Of a stretch of DNA of 64,000 nucleotides, positions 54,301-64,000 are shown in pieces (within the stretch, counting starts at the first letter, position 1; the number at the start of each line of letters is the position of its first letter). The DNA is from Hemerocallis citrina (lineage: Eukaryota; Streptophyta; Magnoliopsida; Asparagales; Asphodelaceae). Under the pieces are notes generated by a model, which worked only from the letters and a program-made list of their open reading frames with translations, did no database searches and was not told the origin of the DNA. The stretch is from assembly GCA_017893485.1 (NCBI GenBank), contig JACEHZ010000207.1, forward strand, positions 1,550,001 through 1,614,000. The letters are read 5' to 3'. The translations under genes and the position numbers were made by a program.

Positions 54301-54808
54301 ACCTCTCGATCTAGAGGTAACCCGGGAAATTCCTATGGGAACACATCCAGGAATTCCCGCACTACAAGAGGCGCAGCCTCACAGCCTGTGTGCAACTCCA
54401 TTGCACAATCCTCCCCATCTGACACCTTCTTACCACGCCCAAGAGGTGTTTCCCCAGCATGGAATTCAAACTCTGCATGCTCCAGAATCCTGAACACAAC
54501 CTTCTTCGCTCGGCAGTCAATAACAGCATGAGACTCCCCTAACCAATCCATGTCGACAATCACATCAAACATTGAATTGCCAATCACTATTAGATCTGCC
54601 TTGAAATCTCTGTCCCCAATAACCATAGGGCTCTGCTTGCACTCCCTAGAGCAAATGACAACACCGCCACCTGTGGTGATGTTCCAAGCTGTCGGCATAG
54701 CACTGCACTCCAACTGATACTGATCCACAAAGCAGGAGGAGACGAAGGAATGGGTCGCCCCGGAATCAAATAGAACATGGGCAGGAAAGGAATGGACTAG
54801 AATGATAC

Positions 54809-54956
54809 CTATAATAGAGTCAAAATATGGGAAGAGATGAATAATGCAGGATAATAAGGAATGGGAAATACTGATGTAAAAAGAACCACACAAAGCATGA
54901 TGCAAGATAACAATAAGGCATGAAACAGATAACAAAACAATAAAATACAAATATAC
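54809..54956 (-). other. Intron 2 of element B (nucleocapsid-protease junction)
   Basis: 148 bp, GTTGCAG|GTATATTTG to TCTATTATAG|GTATC, T-rich. Removal joins ...EEVVAG to IILVHSFPAHVLFDSGAT in phase 1. Unspliced RNA hits a stop inside it. The counterpart in element C is 59407-59553. Confidence 0.8.
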
Positions 54957-55535
54957 CTGCAACGACCTCCTCTGCGGTCTCAGCTTCTTCTGCAGTCAGG
55001 TTGAAGGTCTGTCCTCTCCTTGGGATAGCGGTCCTCTGACCGACGATCTGATGCTGAGGAGGAAGTGGCGGCCTAACCTGGCCCTGAGCTGGCGCACCGG
55101 CGGGTGGCACAAACCTCCTCTGCGGATAGTCCCAAACGGTGTGATCACCAGCACCACACTCGAAGCATCGACGGTTGGCCCGTCTGCAATCCCTGCGTAT
55201 ATGTCCTGTAATCTGACAGAAGGGTAGGGAGCAGCCCTGGCAGGGTGGGCTGGAACTGGCCTCCTGATTGGCCCCCCAGTGGGCCTAGCAGCGATAGGGT
55301 GCAGGGCAGACCGCTGAATGGCACTCTTCTGCCTGCTGGTCTGTTCCTGGCTCCTGGCAGCCTCCAGGATATCAGCGTAGGAACGAAGTCTCAAAGCAGC
55401 CAGGCGATCCTGGATAACGATATCCAAGCCCTGTAAGAAGCGACGGCCCTTGTCCTCATCATTAGCCACCATGGACATGGCAAAGCGGCTGAATCGGGTA
55501 AACTCCGCGGCATACTCGTCCACGGTCCGATTTCC

Positions 55536-55620
55536 CTGATTCAAGATAGTGTCTTAGTTAAGCATCGATATATCCTGAATTGACAATGAAAATTTGCATA
55601 TAAAACACTATCTGACGAAC
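55536..55620 (-). other. Intron 1 of element B (inside gag)
   Basis: 85 bp, CACTCAG|GTTCGT to CTTGAATCAG|GGAAATC, AT-rich. Removal joins VALTQ to GNRTVDEYAA in phase 0, restoring the contiguous Gag core seen in chromoviruses. Counterpart in C: 60182-60258. Confidence 0.8.
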
Positions 55621-56289
55621 CTGAGTGAGCGCGACAAATTGCCGCTCCATTTCGTTCCTAGTGACGTCGAGAAAGAACTTCGTGAGGAAGCTCTCCCTGA
55701 AGATGGTCCAGGCGACGGGGCACTCTAGCCTTTCCATCTCAGCTCGCCACCAGATGTGGGCGAGGTCAATCAGCTGGATGCTCACGACATCCACTCGGTC
55801 AACATCTACTATCCTTGCCGCGATCAACAGTTATTCCGTCCTAATGAGCCAATGTTCAGCTTCCAGTGGATCTTCTGTACCTGTGAACTTGTCGGGGTAT
55901 AGCCTCATGAAATCTGCTACATTGCCCGATCAAGGTAACACCCTAGGCACAGGTACAAGGGGCTCCCTGTTGGCAGCTCCCAAGGCTGCCCTCATCATGT
56001 CTGCATTCTCTCTCTGTATTTGCATCATCTGCTGCATGTGCTGCTCATTTTGTTCCTGCTACATCTGTAACAGTTGCATAATAGCGGGCTGCTCTGTCTG
56101 ATCACCCCCAGACTGGGAGGACGAAGCGTTCTTTCGAGCCATGACCTGCACAACCCAAAATATCAGTATCCAGATCAAGTTGATAATTAATTTTTCATGC
56201 ACTCTCATGGCCTGTTAAATGCTGAGTTAACCCTGACTGAGTCAAGCCTGCCTAATGTATTAGTTAACTAACACATTAGCCAAACCTAA

Positions 56290-56301
56290 GCTTTAATACC
56301 A
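56290..56301 (-). other. Decayed primer binding site of element B
   Basis: TGGTATTAAAGC where the family has TGGTATCAGAGC: two transitions. Confidence 0.8.
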
Positions 56302-56311
56302 CTAAAAATCT

Positions 56312-57178
56312 TGTCACGTCCCGCTTCCCAAAAACATGGAATACGAGCGCGTGACGATGCCCAGCGAATGATTTTAATATCATCCATAAGCTGTATGATC
56401 GACTCAGCATCACAACAAGAACATAACAAGAGATATAAATAACCAAGCATGCATGAATAATTTATTAGCAACAGAAACAATTGAAAACACAATAGTAAAA
56501 TTTAAATAGTTTCAAGTCTGGATCAAGTTAAAACTCGGGAACATCAGCCCTTTACAAGTTCTTAAGTAGCAAGAATTAACAACTCAAGAAAAATAAATAA
56601 TCTAAGCAAGTCTTTTCTCCACTTGAAGACTAAAACCTCTGCTCACCAATTCTAGCAGGTAGCTCGTCTCCAAAGTCTAATTAATAAATATAAAAGGAAA
56701 AAATAGAGAAAACAAGAGAAAATGCCCTTAGTGCAAGTTAGGGCCACAAATAGTAAAAACGAGTACAAGTAATGTGAAACAAGAATTGGAAGCAAGAATG
56801 TAACAGGGATACAACAAGTAGTGGAAATCCAAGAACTAGCTAGCAAGGAGGACAGCTCAAGTGAACAGGCTGGATAACAAATACTAATGGCGAAACAAGT
56901 GACAAGTGAATCTGTAGGAATATCTAACCTCAAGTGACAAGTCTCTAGTCTAGTGTCAAGTAACAAGTATCAAGTCTAGTGTCAAGTCTCAAGTCTAGTG
57001 TCAAGTATCAAGTCTCAAGTGACATACAATTGAATTAGATAAAGGTACCAAAAATTGAGGTGAAACAATATAACAATTTTATTCGAATGGAAACAAAATA
57101 CCGGATCTCAAATTGATAAAAGAGTGCAATGGGGCAAAATATAGTATAAAAATACAAACACGGAAAATAGGAGTTACA
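56312..57178 (-). mobile_element. Internally deleted chromovirus LTR (5' LTR of element B)
   Basis: Both ends match the LTR at 47936-51386 (TGTCACGTCCC and GGAGTTACA), but only 867 bp remain. At 57019 the sequence jumps from the CAAGT minisatellite to ACATACAATTGAATTAG, which is 51230 in the intact LTR, removing roughly 2.5 kb. On the right it abuts the pol sequence of element C directly, without a purine tract. Confidence 0.9.
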
Positions 57179-59406
57179 GCGGTTGAAGAAGTCCAGCAGT
57201 CCGCTAATGCTCTGCCTTAACCTGCTGGCAGATCAAACACTGAGACACAAACCGAGCCACAGCCCTCTTCATACCATGCCACCAGAAATGAAGCTTCAAT
57301 TTCCGGTACGTCTTAGTACCTCCAGGATGAATAGAATAGATGACTGGTGGGTTTCTTCAAGTAACCTCTGACGAACTTCACCCTTTGGGACACACAACCT
57401 GGACCCAAAATGAAACGATCCATCAGCAAGAATAACCATATCCGTTCGGGAACCAGACTTAACTTCTGCCATGAAACCCTGCAATTGCTCATCACCAGCC
57501 TGAGCCTCTTTGATCTGAACAACAAGAGACGACTGAAGCTGAAACACCAAACAACTCCGATCAGAACTCGGCAACAACACATCCAACTCCAACCTCCGCA
57601 TCTGCTCAACCAAATCACTCTACTGAGTCAGGAACATAGCTGCCGGTCTCCTGCTCAAAGTATCTGGTACATAGTTCACTCTACCAAGATGGTATTGCAA
57701 ACTGATGTCATAATCGGCTATAAGTTCCAACTAATGCCTTTGCCTTATGTTCAACTCCTTCTGGGTGAAGACGTATTTGAGACTTTTGTGGTCTATAAAG
57801 ATCTCCACTCAGTCTCCAAGTAAATAGTGTTTCCACAGCTTCAAAGCAAAGATCACTGCCGCTAACTCCAAGTCATGAGTCGGATAGTTGTTCTCATGCA
57901 GCCTCAACTGCCTCAATGCATAAGCAATGACTCGGCCCTTCTGCATCAGAACCGCTCCAAGACCCTGCCCGAAGCATCACAGTGAACTACAAATTCGCAT
58001 GAACCATCTGGAATAGTCAACACTGGCGCTGATGTCAACCTGCTCTTTAACTTAGCAAAAGCCTCACTGCAAGCCTCAGACCAACAAAACTTCTGATTCT
58101 TCCCAGTCAGCTTAGTCAATGGTCCTGCTATCTTCAAAAAATTTTGGACAAGTTTCCGATAATAGCCAGTTAGACCAAGAAAACTCCTCACCTCTGAAAC
58201 TGACTTGGGAACTGGACAATCCTTCACAGCTTCAACCTTGGACGAATCCACTGAAATACTATCATCCGAGATAATGTGCCCCAAGAAGGTAACTTTGTCG
58301 AGACAAAACTCACACTTGCTAAGTTTTCCATAGAGCTGATTCTCTCTCAAAGTCTACAAAACCAACCTAAGATGCTCAGCATGATCCTCCCGGCTTTGAG
58401 AATATACCAGAATGTGATCAATGAAGACCACCAAAAATCTATCCAGGAACTGGGAAAAGACCCTATTCATAAGACTCATGAATACAGCTGGCGCATTCGT
58501 GACCCCGAACGGCATCACAAGATACTCATAGTACCCATATCTTGTCCTGAACACAGTCTTCTGTACATCAGTAGCCTTCACCTTGACTTGATGATACCCA
58601 TAACGAAGATCCAACTTCGAGCTCAACTGGTCAAATAAGTCATTGATCCTGAGCAACGGATACTGGTTCTTCACAGTAACACTGTTAAGTTCCCGATAAT
58701 CAACACACAGTCGACGACTACCATCCTTCTTGTTGACAAAAAGGACTGGAGAACCCAAGGCGAAACACTGGGTCTAATGAAACCCAAATCAAGCAACTCC
58801 TGAATCTGCACCTTAAGCTCTGCTAACTCAACTGGTGCCATCCCGTAGGGACTCTTCGATATTGGCACCGTACCTCGCTGAACTTCAATACCGAACTCCA
58901 CATCCCTATCAGGGGTAAGCCAGAAAACTCCTCTGGAAAAACATCCAGGAAATCTCGTGCTACTAGAGGCGCAGCCTCACATCCTGAATGCAATTCCATC
59001 ACATAAACCTCCTGATCAACTGCGATCTCAGCTCGGCCAAGGGGCATCTCCCCGACATGAAAATCAAACTCTGCGCGACCTGGGATTCGGAATACAACTT
59101 TCTTGGCACAACAATCAATAATGGTGTGGGATTCACCCAACCAATCTATACCGAGAATGACGTCGAATCCTAAATTCCCAATTACAATCAGGTCGGCCTT
59201 GAAATCTGCTCTGCCAATAATCACGGGACACTGCCTGCACTCCCGGAAACAAACGACAATACCGCCACTTGTCACAATGTTCCATGCCTCTGACATGATG
59301 ATGCACTCCAACTGATGGTGAGCCACAAAATGAAAGGAGACGAAGGAATGGGTTGCCCCAGAATCAAAGAGAACATGAGCAGAAAAAGAACAAACAAGGA
59401 CAAAAC

Positions 59407-59553
59407 CTAAGATAGAATCAAAAGCAAGAGAAAAAGAATTGATGATCATGGGTGAGGAAAAACACAATGCAGAAAGATAATATGAAAGGATAATGCAAGG
59501 CAAATGAAAGAAGCAAAAGAGAAACAACAAAACAACAAAAATGCAAAATATAC
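59407..59553 (-). other. Intron 2 of element C (nucleocapsid-protease junction)
   Basis: 147 bp, GTTGCAG|GTATATTTT to TTCTATCTTAG|GTTTTG, T-rich. Removal joins EGVVAG to FVLVCSFSAHVLFDSG in phase 1. It is a multiple of three without stops, so the unspliced frame also stays open, adding a hydrophobic insert of 49 residues. Confidence 0.8.
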
Positions 59554-60181
59554 CTGCAACAACACCCTCTGCTGTCTCAGCATCTGCAACTGTCAGGTTG
59601 AAAGCCTGACCTCTCTTAGTGGCAGCGGTCCTCTGATCGACAATCTGGCGCTGAGGAGGAAGTGGTGGCCTGACTGGACCACGAGCTGAAGCTACCTGTT
59701 GAACTGGACCCCCGACTGGAAGAGTCATCCTCTGCTGCGGGCAATCCCGTACTGAATGGTCAGTAGCACCACATCTAAAACAACGGCGATTGGAGCGCCT
59801 ACAGTCTCTGTACATGTGCCCTGGAATCTGGCAAAAGTCACAGAAACCATTGCCCCTAGGAATAGTAGGTGGGTAGGGAGCTAAACTAACTGGATGGGCT
59901 GGGACAGGTCTCAGAATCAGCCCACCAAAATGCCTAACAGGAGCAGCGGGAACAGTCTGCTGGGGAGGAGCCAACCCACCACGAGCCTGCTCCTGAGCTC
60001 CAGCTGCCTCAAGAGCTTCAGCATAAGTACGCAAGCAAAGGAAGATGAGCTGCACCTTAATATCTCGCTTAAGTCCTAGTGTGAACCTAGGAGCCCTGTC
60101 CTTTTCGTTCGCCACAAGTACAGCTGCGAAGTGGCTAAGTCTGGTAAATTCCGCTGCATACTCATCCACAGACCTAGAACT

Positions 60182-60258
60182 CTGTTTCAAGAAAGTCTCA
60201 TGTTACAACATTGCATGGACAATATGTAACAAAATTCCAAAATAGAATAACAAACAAC
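60182..60258 (-). other. Intron 1 of element C (inside gag)
   Basis: 77 bp, CTAAAACAA|GTTGTT to TTGAAACAG|AGTTCT, AT-rich. Removal joins LALKQ to SSRSVDEYAA in phase 0. Confidence 0.8.
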
Positions 60259-60903
60259 TTGTTTTAGGGCTAAGAACTGTTGTTCCATTTCAACCCGAGT
60301 GCTGCTAGGGAAGAACTTCTCCAAGAAGCTCCTAGTGAACATGGCCCAAGTAATAGGCCGTTTGAGCCTTTCGGACTCAGACCTCCACCAAATGTGGGCC
60401 AGATCTACCAGCTAGATGGTTACCACATCAACTCTATCAGCATTAGCCACTCGCGCTGCCAAAAGTAATTGCTCAGTCCGGATCAAACACTGTTCGGCCT
60501 CCAAAGGCATCTCAGTACCGGAGAATTTGTCAGGATGCAGCCTCATGAAATCTGTGACTGTATCTGAACGAGGAGGAAGAGCTGCCTGCATAGGCACAGC
60601 GGGAGGTGGAACTCGGGCAACTTCCAAAGCAGCCATCACAAGGTCACTATGGTTTTGCCGCATATTGATCAACCATTCCAACACATTGGTAACGACTTCA
60701 AGCCCGGGCTGATCTTCCTGAGAACGAGAAGTGGAACCTCTGTGAGCCATAGTCTGCACAAGAATAAAAAACAATTAGCATCCAGATCAAAGTTGATTAT
60801 AATTTATTTATGTAATGCATGGTCTGTGTATTGTTGAGCCAATCCCAGATCCAGCCAAACTTCTCTAATATATCAGTCAAACTAATATATTAGCCAAACT
60901 TGG

Positions 60904-60915
60904 GCTCTGATACCA
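60904..60915 (-). other. Primer binding site of element C
   Basis: TGGTATCAGAGC on the minus strand, ten bases after the LTR end at 60926. Confidence 0.9.
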
Positions 60916-60925
60916 CTAAAAAACT

Positions 60926-63900
60926 TGTCACACCCCGCTTCCCAAAAATGAATACGGAATATGGATACGTGACTAAGTCTATTGAATGATTTTCATCATC
61001 CATAAGCTGCTAGGATCTTTACAACATTCCACAAGAATAACAGGAAGTAAACAAGGATAAATCAACCATGCATGCATGAATGAATCATTACACCAATATA
61101 ATTTACTTGAAACAAAGTTTAATAATCTCAAATAAACCAGATCTGGAATAAGTCAATAATTCTGGGTTATACTGCCCAAAACAAATAATTCAAGTAGCAA
61201 TACACTTATTCAAAATAAGCAACAAGAAATAATAATAATAATAATAGCAAGAACTCCAGGAACTAGAATCTCAGATCACCTACTCCATCGGGCAGCTGAT
61301 CACCATAATTTGCAATTTAATAAATTGCGGGAAAAAGAAAGAGAAACAAAATGCCTGTCAATGTAAGTTACGGGCCGCTTGTAGTGCAAGCACAAGTACA
61401 GAAAAAGATAAACAAATATAGAGTAACAATGGAAGCAAACATAGCATGGAATAGACATGCAAAAAAAATAGAACAACTAGCATGAATTATGAACAGAATC
61501 AAGTAATCTGGAGAGATAACAGGTGTATCCAACATGTAACAGGTAACAGGTATAATGCAAGTAAGTGAACATGTAGCAGGTATTATGTCAAGTCAAGTCT
61601 TGTATTTATTTCTATCTAGGTAGCACTTCATGCATCATAGGTTTTTACCACATGGTTGCTACTTACATGTAAATTAAGTTTAGATCTAGTGGTGGGTTTC
61701 TATAGGGCCGTGTACTCAGGCGTCATGTAGCAGGTATCAGGAATAGGTTCATGAATCAGACAGATACACGAATCAACTGATTCATGCATCAACAGGTTCA
61801 TGAATCAACGGGTAACAGGTACACGAATCAACAGGTTCATGCATCAAAGCATAAAGTACAGCAGGTTTACAAATCCAAGGATTCATGAATAAAACATAAA
61901 GTGCAACAGGTTCGTGTATCAACATGAATCAAACATAAAATGGGAAACACGGGCCCCCTTCTGAGTACACATACCTATATTGTCCACTACTAAGGTCTTT
62001 TCCTTAACCCCGACTTGGTTATTTGTTATTATTATCAAACAGACATGTACGTGTACAAAACATGGGAAGAATAGCATGGCATAAATAAGTAACAGGTTTA
62101 GGTCGGAAGATAAACATGTACAGGTAATAGACAACTCATAAAAGAGTAGGACAACGAAAATTCTAGTTCAGGACAACAAGACAGTACTGATCCAAATCTG
62201 GGATTTCCGTTGCCACAAGTATGCAAACTTGGGTCTGTCAAAAAATCTAGAAAATAGACACTTGGCCGAATCCAGCAAATATATATAAGTCATAGGGTAT
62301 TTCACAAAAACAGAACTCAAAACAGACTTGTATCCAGAAAACGTGTTCAGCCAGAAATCAGAAGTTTGTATTCATAATCAGGAAAACGGCATAAAATCTT
62401 ACTAATTAAATCCAAGAAAAATCTGGGTTATTCCCAAGTATGTTTAGTATTAGAAAATAAAGTTTCATAATTTTTCAACATAGATAAAATAGTCAATTAA
62501 AATCAGAAAGCAGCAAGATGTAGCAGATTTGTAAATCTGGAATCATAAACACAGCAATACCAAAACAACAATAGATTACAAAATATAAATCGAAATCCAG
62601 ATCCGTCAAAAGAGTAATAAAATAGATACAATATGCTACATTTTATATTCACAAAGTTTTTATAAACAGCAAATAGAATCAGGTCGAAATTAGGTTTCTT
62701 TACAGAAAAGCAAGAAATTTCTGCAAGTATAGTAGTTGTTTGCAAGTATAGAATAGTTTATAAAATTTATCAATTAAATCCCAAATAATTAGGGGTTAAT
62801 CCCAATCAAGTCTACTTGTACTCAGCAAAATATTATCTTTAACATCAGGTTAAAAAATAAATTACCATACAGAATTCATATAAAACAGAATCTGGAATTT
62901 TCTACACATCTGTAGTAAAACAGCAATAACTTGCAACTCACAAATCGAAACTGAGATCTGTCAGAAATTCTGGAAAGTAGACAGAATTATCTATAATTCA
63001 TATTCACAAATAATTTTCATATACTGAGCTTAATAGAGTCTAAAATACTGAATAAAAACGGGGTACAACAAAAACAGAATCTTCTTTATGCATAAAATCA
63101 ACATAGGTCATATGAAACTCATCCAAATCAGAACAAAGTGTGAAGTATGGTGTATTAGATGTCCAAGCAACATGGTATAGGGTGTTTGACAAGTCTACAA
63201 CGAGTTATACTACAACGAACCTATCAAACATACAAGATCATACAACACCTCATAATTCACGAACACATGCATGTATACAAGAATTGATTATCTCTAAGTC
63301 TAAATTCATGTCGTGTGTGTAATGAGACAACTACGGATGGATCAACACATAGAGACAAGATATAACAGGGGTTTTGCACAAGAATTGTCTCTAGAACACA
63401 ACTACATTACAGGCAGTATTTAGTACTTGTATATGCAAACAGAAATTATACAAGTTACTTGCCTTATAAATGCCGACGAAAACGTCGAAGTAAGAAAAAG
63501 AATAACGGAAAAGATTTCCCAGGCCCGAACTCAACGAACAACGAACAACGAACCACAAACTAACAACGAACACACAATCACAATGAGATCCAACACACGC
63601 ACACAAGAGAGAGGGGTCTGGGGTGTGCACTGCGAGGAGGAGATGACGGCGACCAAGAGCGATGCGGTGGCAACGCTCACTGCTGCCGGCTATCGCTATC
63701 GACGGGGACACAGCACAGCATGCAGGGGGCGTCGGGTGTTGTTTTCGCTGCGACGTCGAGAGGAGCACAAGGTGCACAGGGGAATGCAGATGGGGTTGTT
63801 GCGGCTTTGCGACTGAAGGAGGGCGGCACTACAGTGCGTCGGGTGCTATTTTCGTCGGGGCACTGCAAGGGGTCGCCAGAGGGAAGGAGACAGGAGGGCT

Positions 63901-64000
63901 CGGGTTAAGGGATCAGTAGAGGAGCACAGGTTTTGTGGCTAAATAGGGTTAACAGAAGTGGGGGGGGGTATATATATGTATAGGGTGATTATATTAGGGT
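60926..64000 (-). mobile_element. 5' LTR of chromovirus C, minus strand, running off the window
   Basis: Starts TGTCACACCCC and matches 43334-46400 along its whole visible length. The last 40 bp correspond to the G-run/TATATATATG promoter region at 46367-46410, so about 400 bp of LTR remain outside. Contains a minisatellite (61740-61935) and GC-rich leader (63600-63900). ORFs in it are short and not supported. Confidence 0.9.
61740..61935. repeat. Minisatellite, GTTCATGAATCAA-type, inside LTR
   Basis: Imperfect units of CAACAGGTTCATGAATCAA type, homologous to 44140-44345 but with a different unit order. Confidence 0.75.

Larger units (their letters stand above)
51486..56142 (-). pseudogene. 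Chromovirus B gag-pol with two introns, minus strand
   Basis: Proposed exons are 56142-55621, 55535-54957 and 54808-51486. Exon 1 encodes the Gag core start (LAHIWWRAEMERL), exon 2 NRTVDEYAAEFTRFSRFA and two zinc knuckles (the second has lost its last Cys: CFECGAGDHTVWDY). Exon 3 encodes protease (LFDSGATHSFVS), RT ([11 protein letters not shown] ~53800), RNase H ([13 protein letters not shown]), integrase (D in MDFVTTLP, D in VSDRDTRF, E in TDGQSERT) and a C-terminal chromodomain (NPHLPGESTWELEEEI). The spliced frame is broken only by four stops: 56061, 54335, 53975 (TAG) and 52607 (TAA). Three of them are C-to-T changes of Gln codons. A Tekay/Del-type chromovirus is the best assignment. The chromodomain of such elements guides integration to heterochromatin. 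Confidence 0.85.
57179..60750 (-). pseudogene. Chromovirus C gag-pol with two introns, minus strand, 3' part lost
   Basis: Exons are 60750-60259, 60181-59554 and 59406 onward. Gag reads AHIWWRSESERL, then after intron 1 SSRSVDEYAAEFTRLSHF, then two intact zinc knuckles (CQIPGHMYRDC within CDFCQIPGHMYRDC, and CFRCGATDHSVRDC). After intron 2 come protease LFDSGATHSFVS and RT. Damage includes a TAG at 60414, a frameshift near 58910, another near 58755, a 12-15 bp deletion near 58620, TAG at 58356 and a frameshift near 57960. The RT motif reads [11 protein letters not shown], so one catalytic Asp is changed to His. Coding stops at the LLQPL region of integrase where the deleted LTR begins. Confidence 0.85.

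Overview
This is a plant nuclear window, almost certainly from an angiosperm, made almost entirely of transposable elements nested in one another. The evidence is long-LTR Ty3/gypsy elements with initiator-tRNA-Met primer sites, a Tat-type element with two RNase H domains and an antisense gene, L1-type LINEs, a Tourist-like MITE, a TRIM, and a fossil of an endogenous pararetrovirus. No intact host gene could be recognised. Genus and species cannot be read from the window.

Layout. 1-2613: a ~3 kb-class LTR of a Tekay/Del-like chromovirus, + strand, entering from outside the window. 2641-4730: 5'-truncated LINE, minus strand. 4731-5003: possible fragment of another LTR. 5004-20100: a nearly intact Tat-lineage Ty3/gypsy element with 595-bp LTRs differing at 7 sites, a 1911-codon gag-pol ORF, a 111-bp tandem array, and a convergent antisense transcription unit with its own TATA box, candidate introns and poly(A) signal. 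20101-22130: a second, different LINE fragment on the + strand. 22131-28450: AT-rich sequence with microsatellites, a 361-bp foldback element inside a TA microsatellite, a SINE-like unit and degenerate minus-strand ORFs. 28451-33535: a solo chromovirus LTR with a TAATT target-site duplication, carrying a Tourist-like MITE (TSD TTA), which itself carries a complete TRIM (TSD GGAAT). 33541-37016: degraded endogenous caulimovirid, minus strand. 37017-43333: a decayed chromovirus on the + strand, cut at its integrase by a minus-strand chromovirus (LTRs at 43334-46794 and 60926 to the window end). That element in turn holds a further chromovirus array (47550-57178).

How the parts work together. 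The Tat element has the cis parts and enzymes of a potentially mobile retrotransposon. Its antisense locus is a separate convergent gene. The chromovirus copies are all broken, but they share a distinctive architecture. Two AT-rich GT-AG introns lie in frame at identical places in both copies that keep gag: one inside gag and one between the nucleocapsid and protease. A third, less certain GC-AG intron may lie in the long LTR-encoded leader. The spliced gag-pol of this chromovirus family is the most unusual observation in the window.
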